Below, in pieces: positions 9,442 through 17,032 of a stretch of 64,000 nucleotides of DNA. The translations under genes were made by a program, and so were the position numbers. Every line of letters begins with the position of its first letter. Position 1 is the stretch's first letter. The notes below the pieces were generated by a model. The model was not told where the DNA came from and made no database searches. It worked only from the letters and a program-made list of their open reading frames with translations. The stretch covers positions 55,110-119,109 of the forward strand of contig CAOJBY010000011.1 of NCBI GenBank assembly GCA_948330435.1, written 5' to 3'. The DNA is from an uncultured Lachnoclostridium sp. Its GTDB lineage: Bacteria; Bacillota; Clostridia; Lachnospirales; Lachnospiraceae.

Positions 9442-10153
9442 TATATTGGAAGTAAAGAATCTCCACGTTGCTTACGGCGGAATCCAGGCGGTAAAGGACA
9501 TTAGCTTTGATGTGCCAAAGGGCGAGGTTGTAACTCTGATTGGTGCCAACGGTGCCGGAAAGAGTTCCACCTTACGTTCCATTGTAGGACTGGTAAAGCC
9601 GGAGAGCGGCAGCATTCAGTTTGAAAGTACGGAGCTTGCGGGACTTTCCACGGATCAGATCGTGTCCAAGGGAATCACGTTGGTGCCTGAGGGACGAAGA
9701 GTATTTCCGGATCTGACGGTTCTTGAGAACCTGAAGATTGGTGCTTATATGAGAAAGGATTCTCTGGATGAGGATTTGAAATGGGTTCACGATCTGTTCC
9801 CTCGTCTGAAAGAGCGTTCCTGGCAGCTGGCGGGAACCCTGTCCGGCGGTGAACAGCAGATGCTTGCCATTGGCCGTGCCCTTATGTCCAAGCCGGATTT
9901 GATTATGATGGATGAGCCGTCTCTGGGCCTGGCTCCCATCATTGTTCAGGGTGTGTTTGACATTATCCGTGAGATCAATAAGCAGGGAGTAACCATTCTT
10001 CTGGTAGAGCAGAATGCCAATATGGCTTTGAAAGCCGCCAACAAGGGCTATGTCATGGAGACAGGGCGGATTACCCTTACGGGCACAGGTATGGAGCTTC
10101 TGGAGAATGAGGAAGTGAAAGCGGCTTATCTTGGTAAGGCTAAGGATAAGTAA
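9434..10153 (+). CDS. livF: Branched-chain amino-acid-type ABC transporter ATPase LivF
   Basis: The 239-residue second ATPase of the importer carries Walker A GANGAGKSS, signature LSGGEQQMLAIGRAL, Walker B LIMMDEPSLGLAP and H-loop VEQNAN, all canonical for LivF. Its ATG overlaps the livG stop by the same ATGAGTAA arrangement seen at the livM/livG junction. A longer frame upstream runs inside livG and was not used. It is the last gene of the liv operon. No strong terminator was seen before the purA promoter. Confidence 0.95.
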   Translation: MSNILEVKNLHVAYGGIQAVKDISFDVPKGEVVTLIGANGAGKSSTLRSIVGLVKPESGSIQFESTELAGLSTDQIVSKGITLVPEGRRVFPDLTVLENLKIGAYMRKDSLDEDLKWVHDLFPRLKERSWQLAGTLSGGEQQMLAIGRALMSKPDLIMMDEPSLGLAPIIVQGVFDIIREINKQGVTILLVEQNANMALKAANKGYVMETGRITLTGTGMELLENEEVKAAYLGKAKDK

Positions 10154-10159
10154 AAAAGG

Positions 10160-10188
10160 TTTACAACAACTGAAAAAGCATGTATACT
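10160..10188 (+). promoter_or_regulatory. Sigma-A promoter for purA
   Basis: TTTACA (10160-10165) and TATACT (10183-10188) are separated by 17 bp. Transcription would start near 10195, giving a leader of about 180 bases before purA. Confidence 0.75.
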
Positions 10189-10194
10189 AGATAA

Positions 10195-10374
10195 CGTTGG
10201 CGGCGGGGCACAGAGCCTTTGCAGCCAGCGTTATGTTTGCGGAACTGGAAACAGCAATACTCTTTCAGTACCCAGATGGATTTATGGACACATTTTTGGG
10301 TGGCCGGAAATTCATCTATGTTGCTTGCGTGCTGAAAGAGTATTGCGGAACTGGAAATAGGAGGAATTCAGACT
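10195..10374 (+). promoter_or_regulatory. Structured 5' leader of purA, class unknown
   Basis: The leader holds two nested structures. The first is a hairpin near its 5' end (AACGTTGGC at 10193-10201 against GCCAGCGTT near 10224-10232, one G-U pair). The second is a perfect 15-bp inverted repeat, GCAATACTCTTTCAG (10254-10268) against CTGAAAGAGTATTGC (10331-10345), which closes a loop of about 60 bases. The 3' arm lies about 15 bases before the AGGAGG ribosome site. The sequence GCGGAACTGGAAA occurs twice, once just before each arm's outer edge, so alternative pairings are possible. I do not recognise the purine riboswitch core or another known class. A cis-regulatory role is inference. Confidence 0.5.
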
Positions 10375-11652
10375 ATGGTAAAAGCAGTCGTTGGAGCAAA
10401 CTGGGGAGATGAGGGTAAGGGAAAGATCACGGATATGCTTGCCCGGGAATCAGACATTATTGTACGCTTTCAGGGCGGAGCAAATGCGGGCCACACGATT
10501 GTAAACAATTATGGAAAGTTTGCACTGCACACGCTTCCCTCCGGAGTATTTTATGATCACACCACAAGTATTATCGGCAATGGCGTAGCTCTTAATATTC
10601 CGGTTCTGTTTCGGGAGATCCAAAGTATTGTGGAACGTGGGGTTCCGACACCAAAGATTCTGGTGTCTGACCGGGCTCAGATGGTAATGTCCTATCACAT
10701 TCTGTTTGATCAGTGTGAGGAAGAACGGCTGGGCGGAAAGTCCTTTGGCTCTACTAAGTCGGGAATTGCCCCCTTTTATTCGGATAAATTTGCGAAGATC
10801 GGTTTTCAGGTAAGCGAGTTGTTTGCAGAGGAAAGCTATCTCCGTGAGAAGATTGCCAATGTCTGTATTCAGAAAAATACGATTCTTGAGCATCTGTACC
10901 ATAAGCCTGTTCTTGATCAGGAGAAGCTTTATGAGGAACTGATGGAGTATAAGAGCATGGTGGAACCTTATGTGTGTGACACCTCTGCATTTCTGTGGGA
11001 TGCGATTCGCAATGGAAAGAATATTCTTCTGGAGGGCCAGCTGGGTTCTATGAAAGATCCGGATCATGGGATCTATCCCATGGTGACTTCCTCCTCTACT
11101 TTGGCAGGTTATGGTGCTATCGGCGGAGGAATTCCGCCCTATGAGATCAAGGAGATCGTTACGGTGTGCAAGGCTTATTCCAGTGCGGTCGGTGCAGGGG
11201 CCTTTGTAAGTGAGATCTTTGGGGATGAGGCGGATGAGCTTCGTAAGAGAGGCGGAGACGGCGGTGAGTTTGGGGCGACTACGGGACGGCCCAGGAGAGT
11301 GGGATGGTTTGACTGTGTGGCTTCCCGATATGGATGCCGGATTCAGGGAACTACGGATGTGGCATTTACGGTGCTGGATGTGCTTGGCTATCTGGAGGAG
11401 ATTCCCGTTTGTGTTGGCTATGAGATTGACGGAGAAGTTACGAGAGACTTCCCGGTGACTCACCTCCTTGAGAAAGCAAAGCCGGTATTTGAGAAGCTTC
11501 CCGGTTGGAAATGCGATATCCGGGGAATTAAAAAGTATGAGGAACTGCCGGAGAACTGCCGGAAGTATATTGAGTTTATAGAGAAGCAGATAGAGTGTCC
11601 CATTACGATGATTTCTAACGGACCTGGACGAGAGGATATCATTTACCGATAA
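10375..11652 (+). CDS. purA: Adenylosuccinate synthase, divergent type
   Basis: The 425-residue enzyme joins IMP and aspartate using GTP, the first committed step to AMP. The N-terminal P-loop-like GANWGDEGKGKITD and the AGHT motif of the IMP/GTP site are present, and the length is normal (about 430). Two usually strict blocks differ. GGNNAGHT is GGANAGHT here, and GTTxRGIGPAYxDK is replaced by GSTKSGIAPFYSDK. This suggests a distinct subfamily, though fold and context still fit PurA. The start at 10375 has AGGAGG 10 bp upstream and is led by the structured region described separately. Confidence 0.9.
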   Translation: MVKAVVGANWGDEGKGKITDMLARESDIIVRFQGGANAGHTIVNNYGKFALHTLPSGVFYDHTTSIIGNGVALNIPVLFREIQSIVERGVPTPKILVSDRAQMVMSYHILFDQCEEERLGGKSFGSTKSGIAPFYSDKFAKIGFQVSELFAEESYLREKIANVCIQKNTILEHLYHKPVLDQEKLYEELMEYKSMVEPYVCDTSAFLWDAIRNGKNILLEGQLGSMKDPDHGIYPMVTSSSTLAGYGAIGGGIPPYEIKEIVTVCKAYSSAVGAGAFVSEIFGDEADELRKRGGDGGEFGATTGRPRRVGWFDCVASRYGCRIQGTTDVAFTVLDVLGYLEEIPVCVGYEIDGEVTRDFPVTHLLEKAKPVFEKLPGWKCDIRGIKKYEELPENCRKYIEFIEKQIECPITMISNGPGREDIIYR

Positions 11653-11685
11653 CAGTTTAGACGGCGATATTGATTGGAGACAGCA

Positions 11686-12291
11686 ATGAAAATAACAACA
11701 ATTATTTTTGATATCGGACGTGTGCTGAATGGGTATGGGTGGGAAACTTACCTGAAGAAAGTGGTGCCGGATCCGGTGGCATATAAGGCAGTAGAGAACG
11801 CCATTTTTAAGAATCCTGCGTGGGTGGAGCATGACAAGGGACTGCTGAGCGAGGAAGAAGAGATTCGGGATTTTGTAGCGGCGGCTCCGGAGTATGAAAA
11901 AGAGATCCGTGCAGTCTATGAAAATCTGGGGGAATGTACCTGGACCCTGGATTATGCCATTCCCTGGATCCAGGAGTTGAAAGGGAATGGGTACAAGGTG
12001 TATGCTTTGTCTAACTGGCCCAAGCATATTTATGATCAGAGAGGGAAGAAGCTTGATTTCCTGGAACTGATGGACGGGTATTTTCTTTCCTTTCAGGAGC
12101 ATTTGATTAAGCCGGACGAGAAAGCGTTTTTGCGGCTGATGGAGAAGTATGGAATCCGGCCGGAGGAGGCGGTATTTCTGGATGATACCAGGGAGAATGT
12201 TCTGGCGGCCAAGAGACTGGGGATACATGGGATTCTGTTTTCTTCTCAGGAGCAGGCCAGGGAGGAATTACAGGCTTTTGGGATAAAGTGA
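11686..12291 (+). CDS. HAD-family hydrolase (YihX-like phosphatase)
   Basis: This 201-residue HAD subfamily IA protein probably dephosphorylates a small phosphorylated metabolite in the cytoplasm. Motif I reads IIFDIGRVLN, with the nucleophile Asp and the second Asp replaced as in YihX-like enzymes. Motif II is in ALSNWP, the conserved Lys follows in LIKPDEKAF, and the acidic motif IV is FLDDTRENV. The ATG at 11686 is preferred over an in-frame TTG at 11674 because GGAGA lies just upstream of the ATG. It probably shares the purA transcript (33 bp gap). The substrate is unknown. Confidence 0.85.
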   Translation: MKITTIIFDIGRVLNGYGWETYLKKVVPDPVAYKAVENAIFKNPAWVEHDKGLLSEEEEIRDFVAAAPEYEKEIRAVYENLGECTWTLDYAIPWIQELKGNGYKVYALSNWPKHIYDQRGKKLDFLELMDGYFLSFQEHLIKPDEKAFLRLMEKYGIRPEEAVFLDDTRENVLAAKRLGIHGILFSSQEQAREELQAFGIK

Positions 12292-12300
12292 AATTGAAAG

Positions 12301-12330
12301 CAGGCGAGAGGTCCTATGGCCACTCGCCTG
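12301..12330. terminator. Hairpin between HAD gene and convergent Rpn fragment
   Basis: Arms CAGGCGAG (12301-12308) and CTCGCCTG (12323-12330) pair perfectly. An inner four-pair extension, GGTC/GGCC, surrounds a CTAT loop. The T-run is weak on both strands, so it may be a bidirectional but inefficient terminator of the convergent pair. Confidence 0.55.
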
Positions 12331-12339
12331 TCAGTCTGT

Positions 12340-12807
12340 TCAGATATCGTTTGTGTGTAAGCCGCATTCCCGGGCTGTTTTTTCTATCTCTTCTTTGGGC
12401 AGCTTTAAGAGAAGAGCAGTTTGACTGATGCTGTGGGTGGAATCCAGTACATTTTTAATGAGGAGTTTGGTGCTTTGTTCAATTCCTTGTTCAATTCCTT
12501 GCTTAATCCCTCGCTCAATTCCTTCCTTAAACCCTTTTTCCAGCCCTTCCTTCCGGCCTTCTTCAATAGCTTCTTTCCGCAGATATTCCCGCTCCGCTTT
12601 TTCATCATACTCTTCCAGCAGCATACTTCGCACCTCCATTCGGCATTTGCTCAAAATATCCACCAGGATTCCGCATTCCATGCAATACTTCATGGCTTCC
12701 TCTACCGCATGATCCAGATCCAGTCCCTCTTGAAGCTTTTGCCGGATTTCTTCAATAAATTCCGCATATTCCCGCAGCCTTTGGCATTTTTCCAAAAGGG
12801 AATCCAT
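12340..12807 (-). pseudogene. C-terminal fragment of Rpn-type (PD-(D/E)XK nuclease/transposase-like) protein
   Basis: The 155 codons match the C-terminal half of the Rpn/PDDEXK_2 proteins common in Clostridia: a segment like LLEKCQRLREYAEF, a region on disabled-looking Cys residues, then a Gly/Glu/Lys coil with repeated GIEQ/GIKQ units. The N-terminal nuclease domain (normally about 150 more residues) is absent. A GGAG site lies before an out-of-frame ATG 19 bases upstream, which fits a truncation. A possible promoter remains (on the minus strand CCGCAA at 12863-12868 and ATTATA at 12840-12845 read as TTGCGG/TATAAT with 17 bp). It may still be expressed as a small protein, so the pseudogene call is moderate. 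Confidence 0.55.
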
Positions 12808-13059
12808 AGTGTCTTTTCTTTTTCATATTTTCTCCTTTTATTATAGGGCTTTTCAATTGGTTCCGCAAGGATAAAGAATAACAATCATAGGCATCACACT
12901 CGCTTTTTATGGGTATGGAGGGGAAAGCTTAAAGATCTGTACCCATATTTGAATTTATGGTATTGGGAATTGGAAAGCGGAAGTGCTTTCTGTTAAGATT
13001 TCCATATTATGGTAGCATCATCCGGGGAAAAACGCAAGAGGTTCAAAAAAATATTATTC

Positions 13060-13112
13060 TTGACATACCTAGATTACAGAGGTATCCTATATACATAGGA
13101 AATCTATGTATA
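13060..13112 (+). promoter_or_regulatory. padR promoter with two palindromic operator candidates
   Basis: TTGACA (13060-13065) and TATCCT (13083-13088) are spaced by 17 bp. Between and around them lies ATACCT-N9-AGGTAT (13065-13085). At the expected transcription start is the perfect palindrome TATACATAG-GAAAT-CTATGTATA (13090-13112). PadR regulators usually repress their own operon through such dyads. The rest of the 12808-13164 gap (13113-13164 leader, 12870-13050 AT-rich) shows nothing else recognisable. Confidence 0.65.
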
Positions 13113-13164
13113 AGATAGCCTGAGAAAAAGGTATTGTATGAGATGCAGAAAGAGGGGTGATTTC

Positions 13165-13503
13165 ATGGATAAGAAGATGATGGCTATGAGTACGGCCATG
13201 CTTCTTTTGAAGCTTCTGGAGGAAGAGGATATGTACGGGTATCAGATGATTCGAAAGCTGGAGGAACGGAGCAGCCAGGTCTTTTCTCTGAAAGAGGGGA
13301 CTTTGTATCCCATCTTGCATTCTCTGGAGGAGCAGGAGGCGGTGGAGAGCTACGAACGGCAGGCGGAAACCGGGCGGATGCGGAAGTATTACCGTCTGAC
13401 GAAAAAGGGCGGAAAGCTTCTTCAAAAGAAAAGGGAAGAATGGGAGGTCTATGAGAAGGCGGTCTATGATGTCATGAGGGGAGGTATGTCCTTTGCGATC
13501 TGA
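13165..13503 (+). CDS. PadR-family transcriptional regulator
   Basis: This 112-residue winged-helix repressor of the short PadR type has a LLLKLLEEEDMYGYQMI opening, a recognition helix region (SLKEGTLYPILHSLEEQ) and the wing (GRMRKYYRLTKKG). The ATG at 13165 follows an AGGGGTGA site. A longer frame from 13138 lacks a ribosome site. The gene end overlaps the start of the next gene by 11 bp, so the two proteins are translated together. PadR proteins of this class typically sense envelope or antimicrobial stress and control the partner membrane protein. The dyads in its promoter support autoregulation. Confidence 0.9.
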   Translation: MDKKMMAMSTAMLLLKLLEEEDMYGYQMIRKLEERSSQVFSLKEGTLYPILHSLEEQEAVESYERQAETGRMRKYYRLTKKGGKLLQKKREEWEVYEKAVYDVMRGGMSFAI

Positions 13504-14974
13504 ACAACAGGAAAGATTGGAACGTTTTCTGGAGGATGTGGATGAACAGATTTCTTATCGTCCCATTCATGCGGCGGTGAATGAGGAGCTGCGGGCCCAT
13601 GTAGAGGATAAGGCTGAAGTCTATATGGAATACGGTGTGGAGGAGGATGAAGCCTATGATAAAGCCATTCGTGACATGGGTGATGCTTCTGTGATTGGAA
13701 TAGAGATGAATGCAACACATCATATTCGAATGGCGAAGCCATTGCTGTTTTCGCTGTTGGGACTTCTGTGCCTTGGCATAATCGGGAATTTTGTGGACAG
13801 AGGGTTTTCCCTGTGGGAGATATCCTATAATGGCTACTTTTTATGGGGATTGATTGTACTGATGCTTGTGGCTTTATATGGTTATCCGCTTTTGCTGAAG
13901 CATACGGGAAAGATATTGATACTGTTGGGAGCAGCAGGAGTACTCTTTGCAGTGGGCCGTATTCTGATTTTGGATACCGGGATGATAATGCCCTTTATCA
14001 TAGGATTTGATCCAAATAGCCCCAGTGTGGTTTTTGGAATTCTACAGTTGGCGATTCCCGTCAGCGTGGTTCTTTTGTACCGCAGCCGCCATCAGGGAGT
14101 ACGTTCTCTTTTATTGATTGGAGGGGTACAGCTTCTTTTACTGGGCTTTATCGGTTACTGCTATTTTTGGGGATATGCGGATGTGGCTTTTTTGACATTC
14201 CTGTTTTCCTGTCTGGGTGCGGAGCTTTATATGGTGGGAAAAGGATACCTGAATGCGGATAAGAAGAAAGGCTTTGGAACGGCAATTGCCTGCTTTCTTA
14301 TTTTAATCACAGTCTGGGCAGGGGTTCAGAGAGAACAGGTTTACAAGGAATTGGAATTATTTATAAATCCGGAAGCTCAGACGGAAAGTCCATGGGAGGA
14401 TGGATACAATAATGTTTTGATTCGGGAACTTCTTGGACGGGCAAAAGTAGTTGGAAAAATTGAACTTAGTCAGGAGGAACTGGTTCGTTATAGGACGGCT
14501 CAGTGGTATTATGAGGATGGTCCCGGTGTGTGGGGTGGAAATGGTATAAACAGAACCCTGGAGGACTATGTGGATTATCGGATGCAGTATCAGTATCCAT
14601 ATGAACTGGAGCTTTTGGATATTCTGCCTCAGCATTATCACAATAATTATCGGATTGCAAGGTGGATTCTCCAATATGGCTGGCTTCCGGGCATAGTTTT
14701 GACGCTTTTTCTCTGCACAGCCTATGGATTTTTGTTTATCACAGCTTTTCGGATCAGGAACCGCCTGGGACGAATCGTAGCTTTGTCAGGAAGCCTGGCT
14801 ATAGGGATTCAATTCCTGTTTTACCTGTTGGGAAACTTTGGATGTCAATTCGGAATGTTTGGAAATCTGCCTTTTGTGTCGGAGGGACTTGCCAGTATTA
14901 CGGGCAGTGCACTGATGGCAGGACTGATCCTCTCTGCCTATCGGTTTGATACGGTGGTGACAGAAACGGAATAA
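13493..14974 (+). CDS. Membrane protein with permease-prefix domain and degenerate SEDS (FtsW/RodA-like) domain
   Basis: The 493-residue protein has an N-terminal cytoplasmic helical domain (about 1-75, ELRAHVEDKAEVYMEYG, the permease-prefix/DUF1700 type that usually accompanies PadR). About nine to ten transmembrane segments follow. The C-terminal portion resembles SEDS glycosyltransferases: the block before the last helices (GNLPFVSEGLASITGSAL) matches the LPFxSxGG region of FtsW. The loop HNNYRIARWILQYG aligns with the HTDFIFAVIAEELG loop of active enzymes, which puts Asn385 where the catalytic Asp would be. I infer a non-polymerising, regulatory or sensing SEDS relative. The start is TTG at 13493 behind GGGGAGG. 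Confidence 0.75.
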   Translation: MRSEQQERLERFLEDVDEQISYRPIHAAVNEELRAHVEDKAEVYMEYGVEEDEAYDKAIRDMGDASVIGIEMNATHHIRMAKPLLFSLLGLLCLGIIGNFVDRGFSLWEISYNGYFLWGLIVLMLVALYGYPLLLKHTGKILILLGAAGVLFAVGRILILDTGMIMPFIIGFDPNSPSVVFGILQLAIPVSVVLLYRSRHQGVRSLLLIGGVQLLLLGFIGYCYFWGYADVAFLTFLFSCLGAELYMVGKGYLNADKKKGFGTAIACFLILITVWAGVQREQVYKELELFINPEAQTESPWEDGYNNVLIRELLGRAKVVGKIELSQEELVRYRTAQWYYEDGPGVWGGNGINRTLEDYVDYRMQYQYPYELELLDILPQHYHNNYRIARWILQYGWLPGIVLTLFLCTAYGFLFITAFRIRNRLGRIVALSGSLAIGIQFLFYLLGNFGCQFGMFGNLPFVSEGLASITGSALMAGLILSAYRFDTVVTETE

Positions 14975-14990
14975 GAATAAGGTTAAATGG

Positions 14991-15188
14991 CTATTTTTTC
15001 AAATACCGATAGATCAAAATATAGGCATACAAAAAGCAGGGAATTACGATCGTGCAAATCACGGATGCCATCAGCCAGTCCCTGGTGGCGGTGTGGTCCA
15101 TAAAGGCCAGAACAATAGTGATAAGATACATGCCGGCTAAAAGAACAGCACCTAAAAGGGCCAGGATGCGTTTGAGCTTCCGAAACAT
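14991..15188 (-). CDS. Small two-TM membrane protein of unknown function
   Basis: The 65-residue protein has a basic N-terminus and two hydrophobic helices (about 8-29 and 38-60), with a short loop between containing HTATRDW. A strong AAAGGAGG site sits 8 bp before the ATG on the minus strand, so it is likely a real gene. It converges on the PadR-linked membrane protein with a 16-bp gap. No family was recognised. Confidence 0.7.
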   Translation of the reverse strand: MFRKLKRILALLGAVLLAGMYLITIVLAFMDHTATRDWLMASVICTIVIPCFLYAYILIYRYLKK

Positions 15189-15264
15189 GGGAAACCTCCT
15201 TTGAGTGGTATTTCATTTAACATAACACATCTTTAAAAAGAAGTATAGAAATTTTCAACTTTTT

Positions 15265-15378
15265 TTGTATAAAGCCGGAATATTGGGTCATACTAGAATT
15301 AGACAAAAGAGAAACGAATTACTTATATCCTCCCCTTTAGTGAAATCCTCGCCACAACGATGTGGCGGGGATTTTTTG
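15265..15378 (+). ncRNA. Possible small RNA: promoter-like element followed by orphan terminator
   Basis: In the 517-bp gap 15189-15706 there is TTGTAT then CATACT with about 18 bp between, then some 60 bases with no convincing reading frame. A strong intrinsic terminator follows. The nearest plus-strand gene upstream ends at 14974 and the intervening gene is on the other strand, so this terminator has no obvious protein gene to serve. The transcript would be about 85 nt. It could equally be the relic of a deleted gene. Confidence 0.3.
15345..15378 (+). terminator. Strong intrinsic terminator without an obvious gene
   Basis: Stem AATCC-T-CGCCACA against TGTGGCGGGGATT with loop ACGA, followed directly by six T. 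It lies inside the 517-bp gap. The following stretch, 15379-15613, is AT-rich. It includes an open segment around 15475-15560 whose translation (LWNNLRVLVDKIVIKEE) vaguely recalls the tail of serine recombinases, too weak to call. Confidence 0.75.
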
Positions 15379-15613
15379 CAGAAACTTACAAATAATAGCT
15401 TCCATAATATAAGCGTTATGCTGATTTATAAATGTGGTGCTGCCTGATACCAGTCTGCCGCATAGAATTATGAACTATGGAATAATCTGCGGGTGCTGGT
15501 GGATAAAATTGTAATTAAAGAGGAAAAAACGGAAAGTTGCTTCCATATAATTGAAAAGCAGGTAAAAATTATACCTTTTATATTATTTTTTTGTACAAAA
15601 AAGTTGGAATTCG

Positions 15614-15642
15614 TTGGACTTCTATTTATTATATGATATAAT
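15614..15642 (+). promoter_or_regulatory. Sigma-A promoter for the BTAD regulator/pilus-like operon
   Basis: TTGGAC (15614-15619) and TATAAT (15637-15642) are spaced by 17 bp, 65 bp before the start of the first gene. No further promoter of this quality was seen until after 21809. Confidence 0.75.
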
Positions 15643-15706
15643 TAACGAGTTAGTTTTAAAATGAAATTTTTAACAAAAAACTTTTCCAAGAGAGGGAGGG
15701 ACCGGC

Positions 15707-17032
15707 ATGGAGGGAGAGAATTGTCTGAAAGTCCAGATGCTGGGCGAGTTTGTAATGACCTATCAAGGAAAAATAATACAAACTGGGAGAAATCAGGCCA
15801 CAAAGGTTCTGCAGCTCTTGCAGTTACTTTTGTATGCCGGCTCCCAGGGACTTACCAGGCTTCAGTTAATCGAACGCTTATACAATGCGGATCTGGATGG
15901 CGATCGGTCAAATAATCTGCGTGTTACGGTTTTCCACCTGCGGAAGCTTCTGGAGAAGACGGGTTTGCCCAAGGAACAGTATATCAGTACAGAGAACGGA
16001 CGTTATCGCTTTGTCTGTTCCTTTCCCATAGAGGTAGATGTGGTACAATTTGAGATGCTTCTGGAGCAGGCGGAGCAGACAGAGAATCCCGAACGAAGAC
16101 TTGAGCTTTTGAAAGAAGCGTGTTATTATTATAAAGGATATTTTTTGCCGGCTTTAATGGGCGAGGAGTGGGTGGTGATTGCAGGTGCTCATTTCCAGAA
16201 TCTGTATTTTGCCGCACTGGAGGAAGTCTGCCAGCGGATGCTGGAGCGTAGAGAATACACAGAACTTCTGGAACTCAGTGGTTCAGCAGCCGCATTGTAT
16301 CCCTTTGATGAATGGCAGATTTATCAGATAGAATGTCTGCTGGCTCTGGAACGGCCAAAAGAAGCCATGGCTCTCTATGAGAGAACCACAGAGATGTATT
16401 TTGATGAACTGGATATGCCTCCGTCAGAGCGGATGATCGAATGCTTCCGCCATATGAGCAGACAGATCCAATTGAATACGGGTGATTTCTATGAGATACA
16501 GGAGATGCTTAAAGAACATCCCCGGTTGAATGGTGCCTATTTTTGCACATATCCCAGCTTTATGGATATTTATCGTATTATCGTACGGACCATGGAACGA
16601 TCCGGGCAGTCTGTCTATTTGCTGCTCTGTACCATATTGGATGAAAGACAGAAGCGGATGGAGGATTCCGAGAGCCTGAAAAAGCTTTCTGAAAGCCTGG
16701 CGGAGGCGATTCAGGAGACCTTGCGTCGGGGAGATGCATTTACCCGTTACAATTTGAGTCAATACCTGGTACTTCTTACGGGAACCCGCCGGGAAGACTG
16801 TCATATTGCGACCAGTCGTATTGATACGTGTTTTCGTAAAAAGATAAGCAGCCGTCGTGTTCATGTGAATTATCGGGTTGCGTCTATTGCTAATATACCG
16901 GGAGATTATGGAGAGAATTTTCCGGATTCTGATCAGGTGGCAGAGTGGGAGGAAAAGGATGGGTTTAAGAACCTTGATGGTGCTTCTGACAGTCCTGTGT
17001 CTTCTGACCGGCTGCGGGAAGAGAACCTCTGA
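15707..17032 (+). CDS. BTAD/SARP-type transcriptional regulator with possible degenerate GGDEF-like tail
   Basis: The 441-residue protein begins with an OmpR-type winged helix (about 8-100; LKVQMLGEF opening, NNLRVTVFHLRKLLE recognition helix). A helical bacterial transcriptional activator domain follows (about 105-260). The remaining 180 residues include ETLRRGDAFTRYNLSQYLVL, laid out like the GGDEF domain sequence RxGGDEFxVLL but without the catalytic motif, so any cyclase activity would be lost. It is the first gene of the operon and overlaps the next gene by 74 bp, which suggests it controls the pilus-like genes downstream. The GGDEF comparison is my inference. Confidence 0.75.
   Translation: MEGENCLKVQMLGEFVMTYQGKIIQTGRNQATKVLQLLQLLLYAGSQGLTRLQLIERLYNADLDGDRSNNLRVTVFHLRKLLEKTGLPKEQYISTENGRYRFVCSFPIEVDVVQFEMLLEQAEQTENPERRLELLKEACYYYKGYFLPALMGEEWVVIAGAHFQNLYFAALEEVCQRMLERREYTELLELSGSAAALYPFDEWQIYQIECLLALERPKEAMALYERTTEMYFDELDMPPSERMIECFRHMSRQIQLNTGDFYEIQEMLKEHPRLNGAYFCTYPSFMDIYRIIVRTMERSGQSVYLLLCTILDERQKRMEDSESLKKLSESLAEAIQETLRRGDAFTRYNLSQYLVLLTGTRREDCHIATSRIDTCFRKKISSRRVHVNYRVASIANIPGDYGENFPDSDQVAEWEEKDGFKNLDGASDSPVSSDRLREENL

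Noticed and set aside
10195..10374. Purine riboswitch upstream of purA
   Set aside because: The conserved core of the purine class (pairing loops and the three-way junction bases) is not found.
10197..10412. 71-codon open frame in the purA leader
   Set aside because: No ribosome site, overlaps the purA start, and the region is better explained by the inverted repeats.
10450..12228. 592-codon open frame on the minus strand across purA and the HAD gene
   Set aside because: It spans two well-supported plus-strand genes and the gap between them. Composition is typical of a reverse-frame shadow.
15475..15560. Remnant of a serine recombinase C-terminus
   Set aside because: Only a dozen loosely similar residues (LVDKIVI), too short to support.
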